A stretch of 64,000 nucleotides of DNA from Caulobacter segnis. Its GTDB lineage: Bacteria; Pseudomonadota; Alphaproteobacteria; Caulobacterales; Caulobacteraceae. The notes beneath the pieces were generated by a model. The model did no database searches and was not told where the DNA came from. It worked only from the letters and a program-made list of their open reading frames with translations. Position numbers and translations under genes: made by a program. Shown in pieces: positions 8,151 through 17,698 of this stretch. The number at the start of each line of letters is the position of its first letter. Position 1 is the stretch's first letter. The DNA lies in assembly GCF_003243465.1 (NCBI RefSeq), contig NZ_QFQZ01000018.1:3332-67331 (forward strand), in the 5' to 3' direction.

Positions 8151-9134
8151 ATGAGCCAGTCGAAACAAGCTTCCCGCCGTGGGCTGATGACCGCTGGTCT
8201 CGGCCTGGCCGCCGCGGCCGCCGCCGCCCCCCTGGCCGCTCAGGCCGCTCAGGCGGCTTCGCCGAAGCCCGCCCCCAAGCCGCATGCCGCCCACCGCGCC
8301 CAGAGCGGCTTCGTCACCACGAAGGACGGCGTCCAGATCTTCTACAAGGACTGGGGGCCCAAGGTCGCCCAGCCGATCGTGTTCCACCACGGCTGGCCGC
8401 TCAGCGCCGACGACTGGGACGCCCAGATGATGTTCTTCCTGCTGAAGGGCTATCGCGTCATCGCCCATGACCGCCGCGGCCACGGGCGCTCGACCCAGAC
8501 CGACACCGGCAACGAGATGGACACCTACGCCGCCGACGTCATCGCCCTGACCGATCATCTGGACCTGAAGAACGCCTTCCACGTCGGCCACTCCACGGGC
8601 GGCGGCGAGGCGATCCACTACGCCGCCCGCGCCAAGCCGGGCCGGGTGGGCAAGGTCGTGCTGATCGGCGCGGTGCCGCCGATCATGCTGAAGACGCCGG
8701 CCAACCCGGGCGGCCTGCCGATCGAGGTCTTCGACGGCTTCCGCTCGGCCCTGCTGGCCAACCGCGCCCAGTTCTTCCGCGACATTCCGGAGGGTCCGTT
8801 CTTCGGCTTCAACCGTCCTGGCGCGAAGGTTAGCCAGGGCCTGATCGACAACTGGTGGCGCCAGGGCATGGCCGGCGGCGCCAAGGCCCACTACGACTGC
8901 ATCAAGGCCTTCTCGGAGACCGATTTCACGCCGGACCTGAAGAAGGTCGACGTCCCGGTCCTGATCATGCACGGCGAGGACGACCAGATCGTCCCGATCG
9001 CCGATAGCGCCCACTTGGCCATCAAGCTGGTCAAGAAGGGCACGCTGAAGACCTATCCGGGCCTGCCGCACGGCATGGCCTCGACCCACCCCGAGGTCAT
9101 CAACGCCGACCTGCTGGCCTTCTTCAAGGCGTAA
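8151..9134 (+). CDS. Tat-exported alpha/beta hydrolase (non-haem chloroperoxidase-like)
   Basis: A 327-residue alpha/beta hydrolase. The ATG at 8151 is preferred because GAGG lies 6 nt before it; an ATG 12 nt upstream has no such site. The N-terminus has a twin-arginine signal (SRRGLMTAG, followed by a long alanine-rich stretch), so it is probably exported folded. The catalytic set is S148 in GHSTGGG, an Asp in HGEDDQIVP and a His in LPHGM. HGWPLSADDW and HDRRGHGRS are typical of the cofactor-free haloperoxidase/esterase family. The substrate is unknown. Palindromic operators upstream suggest inducible expression. Confidence 0.9.
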   Translation: MSQSKQASRRGLMTAGLGLAAAAAAAPLAAQAAQAASPKPAPKPHAAHRAQSGFVTTKDGVQIFYKDWGPKVAQPIVFHHGWPLSADDWDAQMMFFLLKGYRVIAHDRRGHGRSTQTDTGNEMDTYAADVIALTDHLDLKNAFHVGHSTGGGEAIHYAARAKPGRVGKVVLIGAVPPIMLKTPANPGGLPIEVFDGFRSALLANRAQFFRDIPEGPFFGFNRPGAKVSQGLIDNWWRQGMAGGAKAHYDCIKAFSETDFTPDLKKVDVPVLIMHGEDDQIVPIADSAHLAIKLVKKGTLKTYPGLPHGMASTHPEVINADLLAFFKA

Positions 9135-9153
9135 GGGCGGACGAGATATAGCT

Positions 9154-9267
9154 GTGTCATCCCGGCCGTAGCGAAGCGGAGAGCCGGGACCCAGGGCAGC
9201 CGCAATGCGCTTGGCCCCTGGGTCCCGGATAGCCTCTTCGAGGCTTCCGGGATGACACGCTGTTTTT
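9154..9267. repeat. Two-level palindromic intergenic element
   Basis: An outer 12-bp perfect inverted repeat (GTGTCATCCCGG at 9154-9165, complement at 9247-9258) encloses an inner 13-bp perfect repeat (CCGGGACCCAGGG at 9184-9196 with 9216-9228). A run of T at 9262-9267 follows. The phrase with 'tcatcccgg' and 'gggatgaca' is a familiar dispersed intergenic palindrome in alphaproteobacterial genomes. It probably also terminates the hydrolase transcript. Confidence 0.7.
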
Positions 9268-9285
9268 TGCGTTTAAGTGACTCTG

Positions 9286-9318
9286 AGCCCCCAGGACCTC
9301 CGCCGTCATCGCCTCCAG
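9286..9318 (-). pseudogene. Fossil of an acyl-CoA dehydrogenase 3' end
   Basis: These 33 bases match 30 of 33 positions of 10351-10383, the last codons of the acyl-CoA dehydrogenase gene that lies 1 kb downstream, in the same orientation. The stretch encodes the C-terminal LEAMTAEVLGA-like tail on the minus strand. Nothing else of the gene is left. It directly abuts the peroxiredoxin fossil (2 nt between), so the two seem to have been joined by a deletion. Confidence 0.6.
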
Positions 9319-9320
9319 AC

Positions 9321-9347
9321 GCCGAGTATCTGCTGGATCAGCTGTAG
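9321..9347 (+). pseudogene. Fossil of a peroxiredoxin 3' end
   Basis: These 27 bases match 24 of 27 positions of 7893-7919, the 3' end of the peroxiredoxin gene, and still read AEYLLDQL-stop against AEYLLEQL-stop in the intact gene. The differences are one synonymous change, one E-to-D change and TAA to TAG, the pattern expected if the copy was once a translated paralogue. No upstream part of a peroxiredoxin reading frame is present. Confidence 0.6.
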
Positions 9348-9387
9348 TCTTTCCGGTCTTCCCTCCTCCGGGCGGGGGAAGGGCGGC

Positions 9388-10281
9388 TCAGCGGCCTTGG
9401 TCCAGCTTCAGCAACTTGACCACGTTGTCGTGCAGCACCAGCTTCTCCTCGGCGGCCGTCAGGCCCAGGGCGCGGACCGCCTTCAAGGCTTCGGCGGGGC
9501 TGTCCACGGGCCAGTCCGAACCGAACAGCACGTGGTCCATGCCGTGTCGGCGCAGGGTCCAGACCAGTTCCGGCGCCACCGGTGATCCCGCATAGGCCGG
9601 GGCGATGGCCGAGACGTCCAGCCAGACGTTGCCGCCGCGACCCAGCTTCCGCAGCGTCGCCAGGCTCTGGAACTCGCGGAATTCCGTGAAGCCCATGTGG
9701 GCGAAGATGAAATTCGTGCCCGGCTGCTGGAACGACAGCATCATCAGCTTCCCCGGCTGGTTGGTGTCCAGCGGGTTGTAGCTGTCGAACAGCACGGCCA
9801 TGCCTAGCTGGCCGGCCTTCTCGGTCACGCGGGCCACGGCCGGGTCGGCGACATCCAGCTGCTGGCTGTTGGGATGCAGCTTGATCTCCCGGACGCCCAG
9901 CCGCGCCAGGCGCTCCAGCTCCGCCAGCGCCGCATCGCCGTCCGCCGGATGGACCGAGGCGATGGGATAGAAATGGTCAGGATCGGCCGCCACCGCCGCC
10001 AGGAGGGCGTCGTTGAGGGCGCGTGTGGCGGGCATATCGCCCTTGTCGGCCATGACGATCAGGGCGCTGCGCTGGACGCCGGCGGCCGCGTCCAAGGCCC
10101 GCAGAGCCGCCGTGCCCATCGGATGGGCGTCGGTCAGGCCGTTGGTCGGGCTCGTCCGCAGGTGGGCGTGGGTGTCGATCACCGGCCCCGCGTAGCGGTC
10201 CGCCGCCAGGGTGGTCCCGCCTGAAAGGACCGTCGCGACGGCCGCGACGGCCGCGACGGCCAGGCCAAGAGCTTTGCGCAT
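9388..10281 (-). CDS. Exported amidohydrolase family metal-dependent hydrolase
   Basis: A 297-residue protein with a Sec-type signal peptide (MRKALGLAVAAVAAVATVLSG, cleavage near AADRY at about 27). A TIM-barrel amidohydrolase-2 domain follows: VIDTHAHL at the first strand carries the HxH metal site, and later segments are REIKLHPNSQQLD, NFIFAHMGF and VLFGSDWPVD. It resembles ACMSD-type decarboxylase/hydrolase proteins, but the periplasmic location is unusual for those. The substrate is not evident. It is transcribed away from the hydrolase and toward the fossil-containing gap. Confidence 0.88.
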   Translation of the reverse strand: MRKALGLAVAAVAAVATVLSGGTTLAADRYAGPVIDTHAHLRTSPTNGLTDAHPMGTAALRALDAAAGVQRSALIVMADKGDMPATRALNDALLAAVAADPDHFYPIASVHPADGDAALAELERLARLGVREIKLHPNSQQLDVADPAVARVTEKAGQLGMAVLFDSYNPLDTNQPGKLMMLSFQQPGTNFIFAHMGFTEFREFQSLATLRKLGRGGNVWLDVSAIAPAYAGSPVAPELVWTLRRHGMDHVLFGSDWPVDSPAEALKAVRALGLTAAEEKLVLHDNVVKLLKLDQGR

Positions 10282-10347
10282 GCTTCCTCCCAGAGTGGCG
10301 GGGAAGCTAGATCAAGCCGAACGCGACCGCCCGTTACCTTTGTTTCA

Positions 10348-12105
10348 TCAAGCCCCCAGCACCTCCGGCGTCATCGCTTCCAGGTCCTCCGCGCCGAGCA
10401 TCACGCCCGCGGCCGCGCCCGGAACCTGCGCCAAGACGCTTTCGGCGAAGACACGGGCCAGGGCGCGCTTGCTTTCGGCCCAGGCCGCATCGGCCTCGCC
10501 GGCCGCCGCCAGGGCGCCCTTGGCCAGCATCCAGCCGCCGACCACGTCGCCCAGCAGCTTCAGATAGGCCGTGGCCCCCGACAGGGCGTCCGGCATGGCC
10601 TTGGCGCGGCGCTCGATCAGCCAGGCGGTGGCGCTGGCGGCGGCGTCGAGCGCGGCCTCCATGCGCAGCCCCACGCCCTTCAGGTCCGAGCCCTTCAGGT
10701 CTTGGATCGTGTCGCGGATGTCGTCCATCAGGTCGGCGATCGCCTGGCCCTCGCCCATCGACAGCTTTCGGCCGATCAGGTCGATGGCCTGGATGCCGTT
10801 GGTGCCTTCGTAGATCGGGGCGATGCGAGCGTCGCGATAGTGCTGGGCCGCGCCGGTCTCCTCGATGAAGCCCATGCCGCCGTGGATCTGCACGCCCTGC
10901 GAGGCGACCCAGACGCCGACGTCGGTCGACCAGGCCTTGGCGATCGGGGTCAGCAGCTCCTCGCGCAGCTTGGCGCTGCCGCGCGTCGTCTCGTCGGCGG
11001 CGGCGCGCGCCAGGTCGGCGGCGACGGCGGTCGACAGGCAGATGCCCCGCGCCGCCTCGATGTGGGCCTTCATCAGGACGAGGCTGCGGCGCACGTCGGG
11101 ATGGTCGAACAGGCGCGAAGGATAGGCGCCCGTCCACGCCGAGCGGCCCTGGGCGCGGTCCTGGCTGAAGGCCAGAGCCTGCTGATAGGCGCGCTCGGCG
11201 ATGGCGGTCCCTTGCGTCCCGACCTGCAGCCGCGCGGCGTTCATCATCGTGAACATGTTGGGCAGGCCCTGGCCCAGCCCGCCGACCAGCTCGGCCTTGG
11301 CGCCCTCGAACAGCATCACGCAGGTTGGCGAGCCGTGGATGCCCAGCTTGTGCTCCAGCCCGCCGACCCGCAGGGCGTTGGCCTCGCCGAGCGTCCCGTC
11401 CTCGCCGACCAGCACCTTGGGGGCCAGGAACAGCGAGACGCCCTTCACGCCGGGAGGGGCGTCGGGCGTGCGGGCCAGGACCAGGTGGACGATGTTGTCG
11501 GCGGCGTCGTGGTCGCCCCAGGTGATGTAGATTTTCTGGCCGGTGATCCGCCAGCCGCCCTCGCCATCCGGCGTGGCCACGGTGGTCAGGGCCGCCAGGT
11601 CAGAGCCGGCCTGAGGCTCGGTCAGGTTCATGGTGCCGGTCCATTCGCCGGAGACCAGCTTGGGCAGATAGAGCGCCTTCTGGCGGTCCGAACCGTGGTG
11701 GTCGAGGGCCTCGATCGCGCCGAGACTCAGCATCGGGCAGAGGCCGAACGCCATGTTGGCCGCCTGGATCATCTCCAGCACCGCGACCTCCAGCGTCTTG
11801 GGCAGGCCCTGGCCGCCGTGCTCCGGAGCCGCCGCGAGGCCGGCCCAGCCGCCCTCGGCGAACTGCTTGTAGGCGTCGGCGAAGCCTGGCGCGCAGCGCA
11901 CCACGCCGTTCTCGAGCTTGGCGCCGACCAGGTCGCCCTGGCGGTTCAGCGGCGCCAGCACATCGGCCGCGAAGGCGCCGGCCGCCTCGAGCACCGCCGC
12001 CACCGTGTCGGCGTCCGCTTCGGGGAAGGCGTCGGCCAACCGGTCGAAGCCCGCCGCATGGCGCAGCGAAAAGGCGAGGTCACGGACGGGGGCGCGGAAG
12101 GTCAT
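10348..12105 (-). CDS. Acyl-CoA dehydrogenase (FadE-like, long form)
   Basis: A 585-residue flavoprotein catalysing the first oxidation step of fatty acyl-CoA breakdown. The start at 12105 has GGAG nine bases upstream and gives MTFRAPVRDLAFSLRHAAGF, the usual start of this long subgroup; a further upstream ATG at 12171 lacks this. Visible family motifs are MNLTEPQAGSDLAALTT (FAD/substrate loop), GQKIYITWGDHD, the QIHGGMGFIEETG segment and YEGTNGIQAIDLIGRKL, where the catalytic glutamate of this subgroup sits. A C-terminal extension of about 130 residues is normal here. Its last codons are duplicated as a fossil at 9286-9318. Confidence 0.94.
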   Translation of the reverse strand: MTFRAPVRDLAFSLRHAAGFDRLADAFPEADADTVAAVLEAAGAFAADVLAPLNRQGDLVGAKLENGVVRCAPGFADAYKQFAEGGWAGLAAAPEHGGQGLPKTLEVAVLEMIQAANMAFGLCPMLSLGAIEALDHHGSDRQKALYLPKLVSGEWTGTMNLTEPQAGSDLAALTTVATPDGEGGWRITGQKIYITWGDHDAADNIVHLVLARTPDAPPGVKGVSLFLAPKVLVGEDGTLGEANALRVGGLEHKLGIHGSPTCVMLFEGAKAELVGGLGQGLPNMFTMMNAARLQVGTQGTAIAERAYQQALAFSQDRAQGRSAWTGAYPSRLFDHPDVRRSLVLMKAHIEAARGICLSTAVAADLARAAADETTRGSAKLREELLTPIAKAWSTDVGVWVASQGVQIHGGMGFIEETGAAQHYRDARIAPIYEGTNGIQAIDLIGRKLSMGEGQAIADLMDDIRDTIQDLKGSDLKGVGLRMEAALDAAASATAWLIERRAKAMPDALSGATAYLKLLGDVVGGWMLAKGALAAAGEADAAWAESKRALARVFAESVLAQVPGAAAGVMLGAEDLEAMTPEVLGA

Positions 12106-12287
12106 GCCGACGAACTCCAGGTTATCGGCGTTTTCTTTAGGCGCGTGGGCTCGCGACGCAAAGCCGGCCACAGATTTGTTCGCCAGGTAACGATCTCGTG
12201 ATCCGTCGGGCCTTCAAAGCTATGCTGGAGTGATTAAGTCGGGGAACCGTAACTAGTCCTGTTCTAGTTCGAAGGAGACACTGCCCG

Positions 12288-12920
12288 ATGTTCCGTCCTT
12301 ACGCCTATGCCGCCCTCGCGGCGACCCTGCTCGCCGCCCCGGCCGCCCTGGCCGCGCCGGGCGTCACCTCCACCAAGCCCGCCGACCTGCCGGCCGGCCA
12401 CTACGTGCTCGACAAGACCCACGCCTCGGTCGTGGCCAAGATCAAGCACATGGGCTTCTCGAACTACCAGTTCCGCTTCACCAAGGTCGACGCCAGCTTC
12501 GACTATGATCCCAAGGCCCCGCAGGACGCCAAGATCAAGGTGACCATCGATCCGGGTTCGATCGACACCGCCACCGGCGCCGACGAGTTCGGCCTGAAGT
12601 TCAACAAGGAGCTGGCCGGCGACGGCTGGCTGGAAGCCAACAAGTTCCCGACGGCCACCTTCGTCTCGACCAAGGTCGAGCCGGGCGCGGGCCAGACCGG
12701 CAAGGTCTATGGCGACTTCACCCTGCACGGCGTGACCAAGCCGATCGTGCTGGACGTCACCTTCAACGGCGTCGGCTCCAGCTTCGCCCCGGGCAGCGTC
12801 AAGACCGGCTTCTCGGCCTCGACGACGATCAAGCGTTCGGACTACGGCGTCACCAAGTACGTCCCGCTGGTCGGCGACGACGTCGCGCTGAGCATCGAAG
12901 TCGAGTTCGACAAGAAGTAA
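12288..12920 (+). CDS. Secreted YceI-family lipocalin-like protein
   Basis: A 210-residue protein with a signal peptide (MFRPYAYAALAATLLAAPAALA, cleavage near residue 22). A YceI beta-barrel follows: HYVLDKTHASVVAKIKHMGFSNYQFRF, then VTIDPGSIDTATGADEF and KFPTATFVS. YceI proteins bind polyisoprenoid or amphiphilic ligands in the periplasm. The ribosome-binding site GAAGGAGA precedes the ATG. The next gene carries a second YceI domain fused to a cytochrome b561, so the two probably act on the same quinone-like or isoprenoid ligand. Confidence 0.92.
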   Translation: MFRPYAYAALAATLLAAPAALAAPGVTSTKPADLPAGHYVLDKTHASVVAKIKHMGFSNYQFRFTKVDASFDYDPKAPQDAKIKVTIDPGSIDTATGADEFGLKFNKELAGDGWLEANKFPTATFVSTKVEPGAGQTGKVYGDFTLHGVTKPIVLDVTFNGVGSSFAPGSVKTGFSASTTIKRSDYGVTKYVPLVGDDVALSIEVEFDKK

Positions 12921-12928
12921 GCTATTGG

Positions 12929-12967
12929 CGCGCCGCGCCGGTCCCGTGGGATCGGCGCGGCGCGTTT
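12929..12967 (+). terminator. Hairpin between yceI and the b561-YceI gene
   Basis: A 17-bp stem (12929-12945 with 12948-12964, one G-T wobble) is followed by only three T. It could be a partial terminator lowering transcription into the following gene, or could protect the yceI mRNA end. Confidence 0.5.
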
Positions 12968-14230
12968 CTTCCACGACTGCCCGGAGTACCCGATGGCCGC
13001 GACCCGCACGCGCTACACCACGGTGGCGATTGTTCTTCACTGGCTGATCGCCGCGGCCATCATCTTCCAGATCATCATCGGCTGGCGCATGGGCGACGGG
13101 CCCAAGGGCTCGCCGACGACCTTCGCCCTGTTCCAGCTGCACAAGTCGATCGGCTTCACGATCCTGCTGCTCAGCGTGGCGCGCCTGGCCTGGCGAATCT
13201 TCAACCGCACCCCGGCGCCGCCGGTCCACCAGCCGCGCTGGGAACAGATCGCCTCGAAGCTCGTGCATGTGGGCTTCTACGTGATCATGATCGGCCTGCC
13301 GCTGACCGGCTGGATCCTGGTCTCGACCAGCCGCGTGGTGGTGCCGACCCTGTGGTGGGGCGTGATTCCGTGGCCGCACCTGCCGGGCCTGCCCGAGCTG
13401 GCCGCCGGTCCCAAGCACGCCTGGCACGAGTTCGGCGAGATCGGTCACGGCGTCCTTGTGAAGCTGACCTATCTGCTGCTGCTCCTGCACCTGGGCGCGG
13501 TGGCCAAACACCAGGTGCTCGACAAGGACGAGGTGTTCCAGAACATGGCCCCGGGCGCCAAGCCAGGCCTGAAGGAGCCGCGCGCCTGGCTGGCCGCCGC
13601 CGGTCTCGCCGCCGTGGTCGCCGCCGCCTACCTGTTCACCCCGACGGTCAAGGCCGCCAAGCCGGTGGCCCTGCCGCCGCCGCCCGCCGAGGCCGCGGCG
13701 CCGGCCGAGCCCGCCGCGCCCGCGCCTGTCGAGCAGGCCGCTCCGGCCGCCGAAACCGCCAAGCCTGAAGCCGCCGCCGTCGAAGCCCCGCCCGCGCTCA
13801 AGGATCCCGTCGCCTGGACCGTCCAGAAGGGCGCCAGCCTGACCTTCTCGGCCACCTGGTCCGGGACGCCGGTCGAGGGGCGCTTCAACCGCTGGACCGC
13901 AGACATCCTGTTCTCGCCCGACGCCCTGGACCGCTCGAAGCTGACGGTCAGCGTCGACATGGCCTCGGCCGTCACCGGCGACGACCAGCGCGACCAGAGC
14001 CTGCCGAGCGGCGACTTCTTCGACACCGCGACCCACCCGAAGGCCACCTTCACGGCCACCAAGTTCCGCAAGGCGGGCGAGGGCCAGTATGTCGCCGACG
14101 GCACACTGGACCTGCGCGGCGTGAAAAAGCCGGTCAGCCTGCCGTTTTCCCTGAAGATCGTCGGCGACACGGCGACCGCGCGCGGTGTAACCACCCTCGA
14201 CCGGACCACGTTCGGGGTTGGACAGGGCGA

Positions 14231-15208
<978 letters not shown>

Positions 15209-15228
15209 AGGCCTCTTTCCTCGCGGCG

Positions 15229-15621
15229 TCAGAGCGCCGCGCGAATATCGGTGAGGGCGAAGTCGTCGCCCTTGTAGAGCAGGGGCGCGTCGAGCGTCTT
15301 GGCGAGGGCGTAGGCGAAGCTGTCGGCGAGGTTCAGGCCGGCGGGATGTCGACCCTTGCCGTAGGCGAGGTAGGCCTTCAGCGCCGGCTCGTGCAGAGCC
15401 GGCTCGCGCGCGACCTGGATCCGCGCCCCTTCGAGCCAGGTGTCGAAGGCTTGCTGGTCGGCCAGATAGCCCCGGGCGACCAGCACGATGCCGGCCTCGG
15501 CGTAGTTGATCTCGGACAGCAGCATCTCGTCGCCTTGTGCGAGGACGCCCAGGAAGGCCGCACGCTCAGGCTCGCCGGTGATGATCGCCACGAGCGCGGA
15601 GGTGTCGACGACCAGCCTCAT
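15229..15621 (-). CDS. vapC: VapC-type PIN-domain toxin
   Basis: A 130-residue PIN-domain ribonuclease. The acidic active-site residues are visible: D in LVVDTSALVAI, E in LSEINYAEAGIV, D in LNLADSFAYALA and D in LYKGDDFALTDI. VapC toxins cut specific tRNAs or rRNA when freed from their antitoxin. The start overlaps the stop of the antitoxin gene by 4 nt (ATGA), the standard TA arrangement. The target cannot be predicted. Confidence 0.93.
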   Translation of the reverse strand: MRLVVDTSALVAIITGEPERAAFLGVLAQGDEMLLSEINYAEAGIVLVARGYLADQQAFDTWLEGARIQVAREPALHEPALKAYLAYGKGRHPAGLNLADSFAYALAKTLDAPLLYKGDDFALTDIRAAL

Positions 15622-15887
15622 GCGGTCGGCAGGCCGGGAAGGTCGTTGATCTCGTCGAAGTCCGTCTTGGTGATCGGCGCCAACAGGCCCGCCCGAGCGG
15701 CCGGAGTCACGACCCGATCCGTCAAGGCCTGCAGTTCCGCGACGCTGAGCCGTTTTGGCGTTTGCCGCTCCCGCGCCAGCGCCTCGCGCGCCAGGGCGTC
15801 AATCGTGCTGGTGATCGTGGTTCCTCGCAGGGTGGCGATCTCGCGTACGAGCTTCTCGGTCTCGGGGTTCTTGATGAAGATGCCCAT
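15618..15887 (-). CDS. vapB: VapB-type antitoxin
   Basis: An 89-residue protein beginning MGIFIKNPETEKLVREIATLRGTTIT, the pattern of the Rv0623-type VapB antitoxins: an N-terminal ribbon-helix-helix-like DNA-binding part (about 1-45) and a C-terminal arm that wraps the toxin. It is the first gene of the operon, overlapping vapC by 4 nt. A palindrome just upstream (15899-15918) is the likely autoregulatory operator. Confidence 0.9.
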   Translation of the reverse strand: MGIFIKNPETEKLVREIATLRGTTITSTIDALAREALARERQTPKRLSVAELQALTDRVVTPAARAGLLAPITKTDFDEINDLPGLPTA

Positions 15888-15898
15888 CGCGCCCTCCG

Positions 15899-15918
15899 GT
15901 ATATAACCCAGGATATAC
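15899..15918 (-). promoter_or_regulatory. Probable VapBC operator palindrome
   Basis: GTATAT-N8-ATATAC forms a perfect 6-bp-arm inverted repeat starting 12 bp upstream of the vapB start codon, in an A/T-rich patch that stands out from the GC-rich surroundings. VapB antitoxins typically bind such palindromes, alone and more tightly with VapC. The -10 region probably overlaps it. Confidence 0.65.
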
Positions 15919-15955
15919 TATCCAGCCGGCCGCTAAAAGCGTATCCTCCCAGGCC

Positions 15956-17365
15956 ATGACCAAGCCCGTTCCCGCCGATGTCGTCTCGCGTTTGAAAGCC
16001 GTGCTCGGCGAGGGCGGCTGGAGTCAGGATCCGGACGTTGTCGCGCCGCTGCTGGTCGAGTGGCGCGGCCGCTGGAAGGGCGAGACGCCGCTGCTGGTCA
16101 CCCCGCGCACGACGGCCGAGGTCGCCGCCGTGGTCGGGATCTGTGCGGCCGAGGGCGTGGCGATCACGCCCCAAGGCGGCAACACCGGCCTCGTCGCGGG
16201 CCAGATCCCCCACGGCGAGATCCTGCTCTCGACCCGCAAGCTGACCGCCGTGCGTGACGTCGATCCGATCGACGACGCCATGGTGCTGGAGGCGGGCGTC
16301 ACCCTCTACGAGGCCCATCAGCAGGCCGCCAAGGTCGGTCGCCGCTTCACGGTCGGCGTCGCCTCGGAAGGCTCCTGCACGATCGGCGGCCTGATCTCGA
16401 CCAACGCCGGCGGCACGGCGGTCCTGCGCTACGGCATGATGCGCGAGCAGGTGCTGGGCATCGAGGCGGTGCTGCCCAATGGCGAGATCTGGAATGGCCT
16501 CAAGCGCCTGCGCAAGGACAACACCGGCTACGATCTGAAGCAGCTGCTGATCGGCGCCGAGGGCACGCTCGGAATCGTCACCGCCGCCAGCCTGAAGATC
16601 CAGGCCCCGCTCGCCTCGCGGGCCGTGGCGATCGTCGGCCTGGGCTCGCCCGCCGACGCCATCCAGCTGTTGGCGCGGGCCAAGGAGGAGACCGGTGGCT
16701 CGGTCGAGGCCTTCGAGCTGATGGGCCTGCTGGGCTTCGCCCTGACGGTCCGCAACGTGCCGGGCCTGCGCGATCCGCTGCCGACCGAGCATCCCTGGTA
16801 CGTCCTGATCGAGATCGCCAGCGGCGAGCCCGGCGCGGCCGAGGCGGCCTTGGAGCGGCTGCTGACCGGGGCGCTGGAGAGCGGCCTGATCGCCGACGCC
16901 GCCGTGGCCCAGACCGAAACGCAAATGAAGGCCTTCTGGCACATCCGCGAGGGCCACTCCGCCGGGCAAAAGCCGGAGGGGGCTGTGTGGAAGCACGACG
17001 TGTCGGTGCCGGTCTCGAAGATCCCGGACTTCATCGCCCGCGCCGACGCCGCGATCGAGCAGGCCTTCCCGGGGACGCGGATCATCGCCTTCGGCCACGT
17101 GGGCGACGGCAATGTCCACTACGACGTGCTCAAGCCCGTCGGCGCCGACGACGACGCCCACGACGTCCAGCGCGAGGCCGGCGCCAAGATCGTCCACGAC
17201 ATCGCCGCCGGATTCTCTGGCTCGATCAGCGCCGAACACGGCCTGGGCGCGATGAAGACGGCCGAGGCCCTGACCTACAAGGACCCTATCGAGGTCGCGG
17301 CCCTGCGGTCGATCCGCCAGGCTTTGGACCCCAAGCGGATCATGAACCCCCGGGTGCTGTTCTAG
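15956..17365 (+). CDS. FAD-linked oxidase (GlcD / D-2-hydroxyacid dehydrogenase type)
   Basis: A 469-residue flavoprotein. The N-terminal half is a PCMH-type FAD-binding domain (TPQGGNTGLVAGQIPHGEILLS, then GGLISTNAGGTAVLRYGMMREQVLGIEAVLPNGE and LLIGAEGTLGIVTAASL). The C-terminal half is the FAD-oxidase C domain, with FGHVGDGNVHYDVLKP and SAEHGLGAMKT near the end. The closest types are D-lactate, D-2-hydroxyglutarate or glycolate dehydrogenases; the exact substrate cannot be resolved. Its 3' end overlaps the convergent small membrane gene by 26 nt. Confidence 0.93.
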   Translation: MTKPVPADVVSRLKAVLGEGGWSQDPDVVAPLLVEWRGRWKGETPLLVTPRTTAEVAAVVGICAAEGVAITPQGGNTGLVAGQIPHGEILLSTRKLTAVRDVDPIDDAMVLEAGVTLYEAHQQAAKVGRRFTVGVASEGSCTIGGLISTNAGGTAVLRYGMMREQVLGIEAVLPNGEIWNGLKRLRKDNTGYDLKQLLIGAEGTLGIVTAASLKIQAPLASRAVAIVGLGSPADAIQLLARAKEETGGSVEAFELMGLLGFALTVRNVPGLRDPLPTEHPWYVLIEIASGEPGAAEAALERLLTGALESGLIADAAVAQTETQMKAFWHIREGHSAGQKPEGAVWKHDVSVPVSKIPDFIARADAAIEQAFPGTRIIAFGHVGDGNVHYDVLKPVGADDDAHDVQREAGAKIVHDIAAGFSGSISAEHGLGAMKTAEALTYKDPIEVAALRSIRQALDPKRIMNPRVLF

Positions 17366-17657
17366 CCGCCGCGCGCTTGCGGGCGCGCAGGAACAGCACG
17401 AGCATCACCGCGAACGCCCCGGCGGGGATCGTGGCCTTGTAGAAGCCCGGCTGCGATCCTGGCAGCAGGTTGATCGCCCACGGGATGAAGCCCCACCGGC
17501 CGGTCGCCTGCTCCATCCAGAACGCCCCGACCCCGACAAAGCACATCACCGCCCAGACCGGACGGAACTTCAGTCCCCGATCGCGGAGGACCAGGAACAG
17601 GGCGACGATCATCGGAAGCGGCCAGGCGAGGGCGGCGGCGAGGCCAAGGGTCTGCAT
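17340..17657 (-). CDS. Small hypothetical membrane protein
   Basis: A 105-residue protein with three likely hydrophobic segments (about 3-23, 33-49 and 78-91) and a basic C-terminus (RARKRAAARTAPGGS). The ATG at 17657 is preferred; the longer open frame further upstream lies over the regulator gene and has no protein-like composition. I do not recognise the family. The frame overlaps the end of the FAD oxidase by 26 nt tail to tail. Confidence 0.65.
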   Translation of the reverse strand: MQTLGLAAALAWPLPMIVALFLVLRDRGLKFRPVWAVMCFVGVGAFWMEQATGRWGFIPWAINLLPGSQPGFYKATIPAGAFAVMLVLFLRARKRAAARTAPGGS

Positions 17658-17698
17658 GACCCGCTGATACCCTCGCCGCGTAACGAGGTCGAGGAGTC

